DNA of 32,135 nt from a virus, in the IMG/VR virus record IMGVR_UViG_3300020463_000076, positions 1-32,135 of that record. The stretch is one strand, 5' to 3'. The notes under the pieces are model-generated. The model saw only the letters and a list, made by a program, of their open reading frames with translations, did no database searches and was not told the DNA's origin. The number at the start of each line of letters is the position of its first letter. Position 1 is the first letter of the stretch. The position numbers and the translations under genes are program-made. Shown one piece after another: positions 15,192 to 22,672 of this stretch.

Positions 15192-18100
15192 TAGGTTTGT
15201 ACTCCTACACTAACTGATGTAAGTGTTTGTCCAGATCCTAGTGCAATACGCACTAGCACATTGTTTCCTGTAGCGTTTGAACTATTCTCACTTCCAAGTG
15301 TCATGGTATAAGACGCATTTATTCCTGTGTCAGTTGGAACAATATCAGCACCAGTCAACGCACATCCATTACTACCGTTACCACCATTTCCTGTGTCCGC
15401 ACCTGGTACACCTGCGCCTCCATATTGTATACTACCACTGACCCATCCGTTCAATGAACTTGCAGTATCAATAGCCGTCCCGGGTGCGGCAATAAAGACA
15501 CCTTTGATTCCGGTGGTACTGTTTATTGCAATATCAAAGTTTGCAACAGTTGCTCTACGGAATGCAAAAGTAATGTATTGATTACCCGTTCGACTGCCTG
15601 CTAGATTTGGTCCAGCAGGTAAATATCCACTGCTTAAATCTGTTACAAAATGTTTTAGTGTTCCAAAACGCACTATTGCTTCTGAAGTTCCTGCAACAGT
15701 AGCGGCTCCTGTAAAAGCGTTTGCAGTGTAATAGTTTGTACCGCCTGCAAAACTTGGAGTGTCAGCAAATCCACCAAAGCCAGTTACACGCTTTCCGTCA
15801 TCATCAAAGTTAGTTCCTAATGAATCACTAACAGGAATATTTTCTTCGTCAAATCCTGTTAAACTTGCACTGTAAATTTGTATATATTTGTTGGTTAAAT
15901 CTACTACACTACTATTTCCGTTTACATTAAACATTTGTGCATCAAGATAACCAACTGCTCTTGCACTTCCGTTTATAAGAATGTTAATGGTTCCTAAAGT
16001 ATATGCACTTCCAACACCAGTAGTTGCGTTTGGCACACCACCGGTAAGAAAAGTTGGGGACCCGTCAATTTGAGCATAGGTTTTATTCTGTGTGTTTATT
16101 ATACTTCCCGAAGTACTTTCTGCAAGAGTACCTGTTGTGGATCTAAATGGCGTTGTTGTATTTCTATATGTTTGTCCAACAAAATTTGACACAGTAAGTC
16201 CAGTAATGTTTACTGCCGGAGAGCCTGTGTTGTAATATGGCACACCAGAAATGTATCTAAATGTTCCAGCAGTGGCTTGTGTAATAGTTGCACCACCTTG
16301 ATTTACTGTTGGCACCGATGTCATGTCATCTTTGACAAAGCCTACTGTGTTTGTTGTGCCTGCAGTACTGTGCGTTAAACTTGTGTCGTTGTATCCTACA
16401 CTTATTCCGCTGGTTGCCTTTGAAACTCTAGCATCAAAAACTTTAGCAAATCCTGTTGGATATGTGCTGGCACTGATTTCATTGTGTGCATCTCCATCAT
16501 TTACTACCACCAAGTCAGTATAGGTACCTGCTCCATCTCCACCAGCAGTAAACGTTACTGCTCCAGAGGCACTGTTATTAAAGGTTGCAGTGAGTGATCC
16601 TGATATTGCCGTATTTGCATCTGTGACTGTGCTAGTTTGAATAGGATCAGCACTTGTATATCTTGTGACACTTGAACCGTTGGCAGGAATATTACCACCA
16701 CTTCTGTCAGTTGCTCCTGCGGCTAACAATGGACTCGTACCTTGACTACCAGTTGACATGCTTAATGTTTTTGAACTTAATGCACCTGGTGCTGCAGGAT
16801 TGGCTTTTATTGTAATAAAATTAGTTTTTGTTTCAGTATCCGATTGTGCTATGGTATCTGGAGTTCCACTTGATACTAATGCTACTGTAAAACTTGCTAC
16901 ACTGCCATAGCTGTTTGTAATATTGGCGGCACCAGGAGTACCTGCTCCACTTGTAATAGCACCTGTTGTGTTACCATCTCCAAATGTAAAATTTGTTGTT
17001 GTAACATTTTGACTTGTATTTTGAAATGTTACAAGCCCTCTGTCTGTGGTAGCAAGTCCTGGACGATAATCAGTAAACAAATATCCATCTTGTGCATCGT
17101 CACCTGTTCTATCACTTGTAATAACAGTTGTACCGTTAAAGATACTGCGTATGTCAGGTTCTACAACAATAGCAATGTTGGCCGCATTGAATGGACTGCT
17201 CGAGTGTCCAGTAAGGGTTGATAGTTGTGTTTGAAATGTTGCAGTAGTGCCACCAGATTGTTGTCCACCACTAAGAGCATATGTGTGATTTAATGTACTA
17301 CCTGGATTACCAGCAACACCATTCTGTATGTTTATACTGCTTACGTTGCCATCACCAAAAGTGTATCTATACTTTTGACCACTACCAAATAGTGCAGTAG
17401 TTCCTGGATCAGTAGCAGTTGTATTTGTAAATTGGACGACTCCACCTGAAGTTGCTTCTTCATTGACTACACGCACAACGTTTGCACTAAATGTTGTGGT
17501 TTGGGGAGTGAACACGCTGATAGTAGTTGGTGCACTAGTAACTGATACAGGACTTGCACCAGCAGTGTTTGATACACCAGTTAGCACAATATTATATTGT
17601 GTATCACCACCTGTGTTGTTATATGTATTCTGTACAGTTGTAAAATCTGTAGCAGGTTGTACGTTTGCACCTTGTCCCCAACTAAGATCAAAACTGGTTG
17701 TAACAAATTGACTTGCATTTGTAATGGTAGCAGTTGCACCTGTATCAATAGTATTATCATCAAGTGTAAAAGCTGGAATAGGTGTTGGAGTGAACAGTGT
17801 AATGAAATTTGTTTTTGAGATGCTATCTGCACTGCCTTTGGCACCTGCGGCTATGTTGCCTGCTAAGGTTCCGTTTGTATTTTTTGCAGTAAAAGCAACT
17901 GTAAATTGGCCACCTGCGGCATTATTATATGTATGTGATGGATTTTGAGAAGTTGAAGTGTTGCCATCGCCAAAATTCCATTCATATCCGTTGGCATTTC
18001 CTGTAAAGGTTCCTGTAAAGTTTACAGTCATAGGACTTGGACCAGCAGTTGGTGAACCTGAAAAATCAGCTTGGCCTACGAATGTGCTATTTCCAACATT

Positions 18101-18577
18101 AAGTATTACTTGATTTAAATCATCAATACTGTCTGTTACTTTTGATGTTGCAGTAAATCCATCATATGCAACGTTTGCAGTGAGACTCCCGTCAGCCGGC
18201 AAGCCAAGATTAATTGTATTACCACGTACACTGGCTAAATTTGCACCAGTGGTCCAGCTTAGTACACCACTACCGTTAGTTGTAAGTAATTGCCCTGTTG
18301 TGCCACCAGTGATTGTTACCGCAGTATTAGCTCCTAAATTCACAGGACTGCCTGATAAATTAAGTGTGCTTTCTGATGTTATTGCGTTTCCAGAAAGGGT
18401 TAGGTTCGCAATCTTAGCGGTACCTGGAGCATGTAATGGTTGTGTAGGTGTGGCCGTTCCGATACCAACACGATTGTTCACCACATCAATAAACAATGTA
18501 CTTGTATCGACGGCAATATTAGTGGGTCTCTCGAGATTACTCGCTAATGCTTTACCAGAAACTCTTGCAATGGCCAT
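15191..18577 (-). CDS. Large PKD-domain tail fibre / adhesin (1128 aa)
   Basis: Starts MAIARVSGKALASNLERPTN. The N-terminal motif NNRVGIGTATPTQPLHAPG (34-52) is a fibre-head repeat. PKD-type domains follow: one at about 169-264 with the signature YEWNFGDGNTS, a degenerate one with FDLSWGQGANVQ (about 297-308), and further copies marked by YRYTFGDGNVS and NFTFGDGNTTG in the 400-570 range. PKD folds are extracellular spacers that often bind polysaccharide or protein. The second half (GFAKVFDARVSKATSGISVG onward) has the VGYNDTSLTHSTAGTTNTVG and FAFRRATVANFDIAINSTTG segments of a Gly/Thr-rich C-terminal domain. It is a probable host-adhesion fibre, translated from AAGGAT behind the late box at 18602-18610. 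Confidence 0.75.
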   Translation of the reverse strand: MAIARVSGKALASNLERPTNIAVDTSTLFIDVVNNRVGIGTATPTQPLHAPGTAKIANLTLSGNAITSESTLNLSGSPVNLGANTAVTITGGTTGQLLTTNGSGVLSWTTGANLASVRGNTINLGLPADGSLTANVAYDGFTATSKVTDSIDDLNQVILNVGNSTFVGQADFSGSPTAGPSPMTVNFTGTFTGNANGYEWNFGDGNTSTSQNPSHTYNNAAGGQFTVAFTAKNTNGTLAGNIAAGAKGSADSISKTNFITLFTPTPIPAFTLDDNTIDTGATATITNASQFVTTSFDLSWGQGANVQPATDFTTVQNTYNNTGGDTQYNIVLTGVSNTAGASPVSVTSAPTTISVFTPQTTTFSANVVRVVNEEATSGGVVQFTNTTATDPGTTALFGSGQKYRYTFGDGNVSSINIQNGVAGNPGSTLNHTYALSGGQQSGGTTATFQTQLSTLTGHSSSPFNAANIAIVVEPDIRSIFNGTTVITSDRTGDDAQDGYLFTDYRPGLATTDRGLVTFQNTSQNVTTTNFTFGDGNTTGAITSGAGTPGAANITNSYGSVASFTVALVSSGTPDTIAQSDTETKTNFITIKANPAAPGALSSKTLSMSTGSQGTSPLLAAGATDRSGGNIPANGSSVTRYTSADPIQTSTVTDANTAISGSLTATFNNSASGAVTFTAGGDGAGTYTDLVVVNDGDAHNEISASTYPTGFAKVFDARVSKATSGISVGYNDTSLTHSTAGTTNTVGFVKDDMTSVPTVNQGGATITQATAGTFRYISGVPYYNTGSPAVNITGLTVSNFVGQTYRNTTTPFRSTTGTLAESTSGSIINTQNKTYAQIDGSPTFLTGGVPNATTGVGSAYTLGTINILINGSARAVGYLDAQMFNVNGNSSVVDLTNKYIQIYSASLTGFDEENIPVSDSLGTNFDDDGKRVTGFGGFADTPSFAGGTNYYTANAFTGAATVAGTSEAIVRFGTLKHFVTDLSSGYLPAGPNLAGSRTGNQYITFAFRRATVANFDIAINSTTGIKGVFIAAPGTAIDTASSLNGWVSGSIQYGGAGVPGADTGNGGNGSNGCALTGADIVPTDTGINASYTMTLGSENSSNATGNNVLVRIALGSGQTLTSVSVGVQT

Positions 18578-18601
18578 TAATTACTATCCTTAAACTTTGC
18601 A

Positions 18602-18610
18602 GTATTTATC
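18602..18610 (-). promoter_or_regulatory. T4-type late promoter box for the 1128-aa fibre operon
   Basis: GATAAATAC on the minus strand (18610-18602), followed by TGC, 25 bp before the ATG at 18577 and just after the stop of the 135-aa gene. Confidence 0.7.
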
Positions 18611-18614
18611 GCAA

Positions 18615-19022
18615 TTAATTAGGAGTGTTACCAAGTCCGTGAATTACATTAATAGGTTCTGATGCAAGAGGAGCGGCACTAAAAGTAATGTCTGCTCCGC
18701 TTCCTGTAATTGTATATACGCCAGTTGGTTGTTGGTAGATGTTTGAGACGAATACAATCACTTGATCGGCTGCACTTACTGTTGTGCCAAGAGTAAATGT
18801 TAGAGTGGAGTTATCACCAGTAAAGCTATCTACTGTAATATTTGCCTCACCAGTATTAGCAAGTGTTTTATATACCGTTCCGTCAAAGTATTCCATGAAA
18901 TTTGTGCTAGAATTAAATCTAAAAAGTCCAAAAGCAGGTGCGGCCGGACGACTTGCAGTAGTACCACCAGGAACCACTGCTCCACCTATTCCAGGAATAA
19001 CTCTATTCTTGAGAAAACCCAT
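18615..19022 (-). CDS. Small fibre-associated virion protein (135 aa)
   Basis: Starts MGFLKNRVIPGIGGAVVPGG. Residues 22-52 (ASRPAAPAFGLFRFNSSTNF then MEYFDGTVYKTLA) and 66-125 (SFTGDNSTLTFTLGTTVSAA then D-Q-V-I-V-F-V) are a stand-alone copy of the module pair also found in the 1169-aa and 423-aa fibres. It lies three bases after the 104-aa gene with no recognisable Shine-Dalgarno, so expression is probably coupled. It is likely a minor fibre or collar component. Confidence 0.68.
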   Translation of the reverse strand: MGFLKNRVIPGIGGAVVPGGTTASRPAAPAFGLFRFNSSTNFMEYFDGTVYKTLANTGEANITVDSFTGDNSTLTFTLGTTVSAADQVIVFVSNIYQQPTGVYTITGSGADITFSAAPLASEPINVIHGLGNTPN

Positions 19023-19025
19023 TTA

Positions 19026-19340
19026 CTAGATCGCCGTAAATGATGTAACCGCATTAATTCCAGTAGCACCACTTGAGACAATTTGTACAAAATCGCCATT
19101 TGCAAGTAATAGTTTTTCACCACCTGAGTAAAGTTGATAACTGTCAGTGTTATTAATGCTTAGTGTTTTAGCGACTAAATTAGTCGTTCCAGCAGTACCA
19201 CCACTTGGTATTACATGGATATCTACAGTCAATGTACCACCTGAAGAGTTTGTTAAGTTTAAATAAGTTATTGCAGTGTTATTTGTGCTTGTGTACACTG
19301 TGGTTAAACTATTTGATACGGCAGTTACTGATATTGTCAT
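19026..19340 (-). CDS. Small beta-rich virion protein (104 aa)
   Basis: Starts MTISVTAVSNSLTTVYTSTN with an AAGGAAAAG ribosome binding site. The whole protein is alternating Thr/Ser/Val strands with Gly turns (NSSGGTLTVDIHVIPSGGTA, LYSGGEKLLLANGDFVQIVS), consistent with a beta-sandwich virion protein of the kind found beside fibre genes in marine T4-like phages. It is in one operon with its neighbours. No specific function is assigned. Confidence 0.65.
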   Translation of the reverse strand: MTISVTAVSNSLTTVYTSTNNTAITYLNLTNSSGGTLTVDIHVIPSGGTAGTTNLVAKTLSINNTDSYQLYSGGEKLLLANGDFVQIVSSGATGINAVTSFTAI

Positions 19341-19349
19341 TTCTTTTCC

Positions 19350-19988
19350 TTAAAATATTATGCCAAAAACAATTGCCTTGCTTTTGCTTACTAGTTCATC
19401 TGTTGTTGTGCCGTCTACAAAGTAAACGCCTGTTCCGCCACTACCTGCTACACCACCATGCAATACTGTGGTGTCTGTTACTGCTCCAGGCACTGCACTG
19501 TCTGCCAGTTGTAATCCTGTAGTGAGGTTTATGTTTCCAGTGACATTAAGTTGGCTTGTGTCTGTAAATGTAAAATTTGATGAAGCACCAAACGAACCTG
19601 AGGCATTAAACTGCACTTGTGTATTTGCACCAGCGACTGCACCAGCGGCTGCAGTACCAATTTCGCTCCATGTACCAGTTTCCCCTGTGGTTCCAGTACT
19701 TGTACTAAGTTCCCATTTGTTATCATTGGTATTGTAACGAATACCAGCAAATGTTGTAGCGGTCTTGTGTGTCAATAATCCAGCATTACTTGCATACGTT
19801 GCAGTATTACTCATGTTAACCATAACAAATGGGTCTTTTACATCCAATTGTTCTGTGTTAATATATGTAACATTACCGTTGACTGTAAGGTTACCGTCAA
19901 TTTCTGTGTTACTAGCAATATGAACCATGTCTGTTGCATTTATGGTTTCAATATAGTAATCGCCGTCAATTCTTTTCTTTGTGTTCAT
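19350..19988 (-). CDS. Tail fibre-like virion protein (212 aa)
   Basis: Starts MNTKKRIDGDYYIETINATD at an ATG overlapping the upstream gene as ATGA. Residues 31-60 (EIDGNLTVNGNVTYINTEQL then DVKDPFVMVN) match the fibre-shaft start of the 1169-aa protein (TVTGNLTVNGTTTALDSVNT). Next are FAGIRYNTNDNKWELSTSTG and a Gly/Ala linker with GANTQVQFNASGSFGASSNF, a common phage fibre segment. It is a likely short-fibre or fibre-connector protein. A weak late-type box (20003-20011) lies inside the preceding gene. Confidence 0.7.
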   Translation of the reverse strand: MNTKKRIDGDYYIETINATDMVHIASNTEIDGNLTVNGNVTYINTEQLDVKDPFVMVNMSNTATYASNAGLLTHKTATTFAGIRYNTNDNKWELSTSTGTTGETGTWSEIGTAAAGAVAGANTQVQFNASGSFGASSNFTFTDTSQLNVTGNINLTTGLQLADSAVPGAVTDTTVLHGGVAGSGGTGVYFVDGTTTDELVSKSKAIVFGIIF

Positions 19989-20575
19989 AATGGGCCTCTA
20001 GCAGTATTTACCATTTCAAGAAAGCTCTCCATACTCATTATTTTCATGTTGCTTAGTTTACTAAATGTTTTCACAAAGGAGCTTTCAGTACCCTCTACTC
20101 TATAGAACTGTCTATTCGGATAGTCTTCAGTTATCAATTTTGTTAATTGGTTTACCCAGTTGCCTGCATAAGTTGGCGGATCAAGTGCTTTTTTATAAAA
20201 TTCTCTGTCAGCATATATATTATTAAACATACCGTTTGTTGTACCGAGATCCATACCTACAAGATAAATGTCACTGTGTCCATCAATACAAGCCATGGCG
20301 GCTGCATTTGGTCCACTACTAAATCCTTTATATTCGTTATGTAAACTTTTACCGCCAAGTTCTAATATCGGTTTACGTGTATGGAACCTGTGTTTTTGTG
20401 CATAACCAGACTCTTGTATTCTATCTGCAATGGGTCTATCAGTGGCAATTAAGCAGTCAGGCGTGAATTCTTTCATCAACCAATTACACCCATAGGTTTT
20501 ACCAAGAGGTGACAATTTTGTCAGATTCACTGACAGTCTACTGTTTCCGTTTCCTAATACAAATGCCGCACTCAT
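19985..20575 (-). CDS. Sialyltransferase/MptE-like protein (196 aa)
   Basis: The N-terminus AAFVLGNGNSRLSV (3-16) carries the G-N-G-x-S nucleotide-binding start. It is followed by YGCNWLMKEFTPDCLIATDR (28-47), in which an R/G-C-N and a later D-x-x pattern resemble GT42 sialyltransferases and DUF115/MptE-type proteins. Residues 86-110 hold SGPNAAAMACIDGHSDIYLV then GMDL. The probable role is glycan transfer or surface-glycan modification; catalysis is not demonstrated. It has a paralogue at 6912-7601 at the other end of the fibre cluster. Its Shine-Dalgarno (GAGG, 20586-20583) is inside the 3' arm of a hairpin, suggesting attenuated or regulated translation. Stop and next start overlap as ATGA. 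Confidence 0.7.
   Translation of the reverse strand: MSAAFVLGNGNSRLSVNLTKLSPLGKTYGCNWLMKEFTPDCLIATDRPIADRIQESGYAQKHRFHTRKPILELGGKSLHNEYKGFSSGPNAAAMACIDGHSDIYLVGMDLGTTNGMFNNIYADREFYKKALDPPTYAGNWVNQLTKLITEDYPNRQFYRVEGTESSFVKTFSKLSNMKIMSMESFLEMVNTARGPL
20003..20011 (-). promoter_or_regulatory. Weak late-type box ahead of the 212-aa fibre gene
   Basis: GGTAAATAC-like sequence (GTAAATA at 20011-20005, then CTGC) inside the end of the glycosyltransferase-like gene, one base from the usual ATAAATA core. Together with the GAGG site it sits correctly for the ATG at 19988. Confidence 0.4.
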
Positions 20576-20578
20576 GAA

Positions 20579-20611
20579 AAACCCTCACTGTACTTAATAC
20601 AGTAAGGGTTT
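20579..20611 (-). terminator. Terminator/attenuator-like hairpin covering a ribosome binding site
   Basis: A 14-bp stem (arms 20611-20598 and 20592-20579) with a single G-U pair and a 5-base loop, followed by a U-run directly before the ATG at 20575. It lies between the stop of the 229-aa gene and the next start. The GAGG of the downstream gene lies in its 3' arm. Confidence 0.7.
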
Positions 20612-20631
20612 GGTTGGTTAAAAACTTATTA

Positions 20632-21321
20632 TTAACCTAAGTCAGGATTCTCAACTTGTACTAAATCACGTGTTGCTGGCGATGCAGACGAACCTGATCC
20701 ACCAATCTTCACTGTGTCATCTAGTATGTTAAAGAAGTTTAACAATACTGGAGCATCTGCAAAAGATATTCCATGCTTGTTGCTAAAACGCTTTAGACGT
20801 ACCAATGATGATCCTACATCAGTGTAAGATACTGTCATACTTCCTGTTGATAAAGCAGAATCTGCTTCGTTTGCTAATGTACATATTCCACATTCAGCAA
20901 CTGTTCCTGAAGAACCAGCGGCTGAGGCTGCTTCTACAGTAAAAATCATTCCTACTGCAATAGTACCTTTACCAGCACCCATTGAAGCCCAGTCAGTATC
21001 GCCTACTGCGACAACTCTTACTGTGGATCCAACTACTGCGTTTGCAGGGTCAATTGCACTTGCATCTAGTCTTGATACTAAAAACTTTGAAGCACCTTTT
21101 TGTTTGATAATAAAACCTTCGCCTTCAGCAGTTATACTTCCGCCTGTTGGACGTACTCTTGTAGATGTAATTGGATTTTGTATGCTACTAAGCCCAACGT
21201 TTCCACCTACTACACCATAATATAATTCACCTGATGGTGTTCTGTTTGCAACATCATCACCTGGATTATTATACGCAATGTCTTTTGTAAGACTTTTTGC
21301 AATTTTTAACGGTCTTCCCAT
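20632..21321 (-). CDS. Virion structural protein next to the capsid gene (229 aa)
   Basis: Starts MGRPLKIAKSLTKDIAYNNP with AAGGAG upstream. The N-terminal part GVVGGNVGLSS (about 37-47) with TRVRPTGGS (about 54-62), and EGFIIKQKGASKFLV (about 67-81), resembles virion proteins near gene 23 in marine T4-like phages. Then come VGDTDWASMGAGKGTIAVGM (about 105-124), ECGICTLANEAD, and LVRLKRFSNKHGISFAD near the end. No T4 counterpart is recognised; a head decoration or accessory role is only suggested by position. Transcription starts from its own late box at 21396-21404, with an approximately 70-nt leader that contains a small CCCG/CGGG hairpin (about 21345-21360). Confidence 0.65.
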   Translation of the reverse strand: MGRPLKIAKSLTKDIAYNNPGDDVANRTPSGELYYGVVGGNVGLSSIQNPITSTRVRPTGGSITAEGEGFIIKQKGASKFLVSRLDASAIDPANAVVGSTVRVVAVGDTDWASMGAGKGTIAVGMIFTVEAASAAGSSGTVAECGICTLANEADSALSTGSMTVSYTDVGSSLVRLKRFSNKHGISFADAPVLLNFFNILDDTVKIGGSGSSASPATRDLVQVENPDLG

Positions 21322-21395
21322 TTGTTTTCTCCTTATAAAGTTCCCGTTCTAGCGGGTACGCAGTTTTGTCTGCATAAACACGTTATTGTGCAACA

Positions 21396-21404
21396 GTATT
21401 TATG
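21396..21404 (-). promoter_or_regulatory. T4-type late promoter box for the 229-aa virion protein
   Basis: CATAAATAC on the minus strand (21404-21396), followed by TGT, immediately downstream of the capsid-gene terminator. Confidence 0.7.
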
Positions 21405-21413
21405 GGTACGCAA

Positions 21414-21444
21414 GTCAAAAAAATAGCACCCAAAGGTGCTATTT
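21414..21444 (-). terminator. Intrinsic terminator after the major capsid gene
   Basis: Minus-strand AAATAGCACC (21444-21435), loop TTTG, GGTGCTATTT (21430-21421), then a T-run to 21414. The stem is identical to that of the terminator at 10213-10240, with two changes in the loop. It begins about 20 bases after the gp23 stop. Confidence 0.9.
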
Positions 21445-21464
21445 TTAAAGTTTTTAGTTTACTA

Positions 21465-22652
21465 TTATGAGAATGATAAGTTGCTTACTGCAATTTCACC
21501 CACATAGTCACCAGCATTACCAAATGATGACGCAGTGTTTGATAACTCGATATAACCATATCTAGTCATGAAACTTACTACTGGCTCAAATGTTGCCGGG
21601 TCTAATACAACGCCAGAACTCATTAGCGGTACGTATGGACAGTAGAATGCTGGAGCGTCAGTTTCTGATGCACCTTTGTATCCTACTAATACTGCTTGAG
21701 CGTCTGATGCATATGAATCACAGAATACTCTCATTGTACCGTTTAATGTACCTACAAACTTAGTGTTTGTTGGTGCTTCAAAAGTACCTTCTGTTGTTCT
21801 TGCAAATGCTGAAGTTGTAGCTGATTGTAATACTGTTAATGAAGCTGGAGAAACAACTGCATAGTTACCTGCACCACGTCTTGTACGTTGTGCAATTAAG
21901 TTAGCTGTTCTGTTTATTAACACTGCTAAAGCGGCATGCTCATCACCAACGAAAGTAGCAGTACCTGATACTGCAGCCTGGTTGTATGTGAATTCAGTTG
22001 CGGCTAATGTACGTAGAGATAATAGAATCTCTTGATCGATTTCAGCGGTAATCTCTTGAGCTAATGCTGCCATGATTTCTGCTTCTACGTCGATACCGTG
22101 CATTGCTTGTGCATCTTGAGCTGCTTCAAAAGTCCATCTTGCGGACAATTTACGTGTCTTTGCTTCTACAGGTTGCTTTAAAATTTGCACAGAAATTCTG
22201 TTACCTGCTACACCTTCTAAAGTTGCTGTATTTCCACCACCGTAACCAGTTGCGGTTCCAGTGTTGTTAGAATATGCTGTTGCAATCTTGAATGGTGACA
22301 ATGCTTCTTCACCAGCAACTGTTGATGTTGCGGCTATGGAGTTGTCAGTCATTGCGTCTGCATAACGTACTCTAAGTGTATGGATTTGGCCGACTGGTCC
22401 AGTCATAGGCTGAACACCAACTAATTCGTTGGCAATAACAGTTGGCATAACACGTCGAATTACAGGTAAAATAACTCTGTTAAGAGTTGCAATGTTACCT
22501 GATGAAGTTGATCCCGCTGTTGCGTTCTCTTTCAAGTGTCTTTTGGTGTTTTCTAAGATAACACCCATTGTTGAGCGACGAGCACCTTGTAATCCTTCTA
22601 GGAGGGCTTCTTTGGTCTCACCCCAACGGCTTTCTAGTAGTTCTTGTGACAT
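21465..22652 (-). CDS. gp23: Major capsid protein gp23
   Basis: A 395-aa HK97-fold capsid protein of the T4 gp23 type. Diagnostic stretches are RVILPVIRRVMPTVIANELV then GVQPMTGPVGQIHTLRVRYA (about 59-98), KLSARWTFEAAQDAQAMHGI then DVEAEIMAALAQEITAEIDQ, and AVLVGYKGASETDAPAFYCP then YVPLMSSGVVLDPATFEP. The likely gp21 cleavage site is after L-K-E (residues 40-42), which removes the propeptide. It is shorter than T4 gp23 (521 aa), as in marine relatives. AAGGAG (spacing about 8) precedes the ATG; the ATG lies in a small 5-bp GACAT/ATGTC hairpin. No late box lies nearby, so it is likely transcribed from upstream, and it ends at a strong terminator. Confidence 0.95.
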   Translation of the reverse strand: MSQELLESRWGETKEALLEGLQGARRSTMGVILENTKRHLKENATAGSTSSGNIATLNRVILPVIRRVMPTVIANELVGVQPMTGPVGQIHTLRVRYADAMTDNSIAATSTVAGEEALSPFKIATAYSNNTGTATGYGGGNTATLEGVAGNRISVQILKQPVEAKTRKLSARWTFEAAQDAQAMHGIDVEAEIMAALAQEITAEIDQEILLSLRTLAATEFTYNQAAVSGTATFVGDEHAALAVLINRTANLIAQRTRRGAGNYAVVSPASLTVLQSATTSAFARTTEGTFEAPTNTKFVGTLNGTMRVFCDSYASDAQAVLVGYKGASETDAPAFYCPYVPLMSSGVVLDPATFEPVVSFMTRYGYIELSNTASSFGNAGDYVGEIAVSNLSFS

Positions 22653-22672
22653 TTATATGTCTCCTTTTTAGT

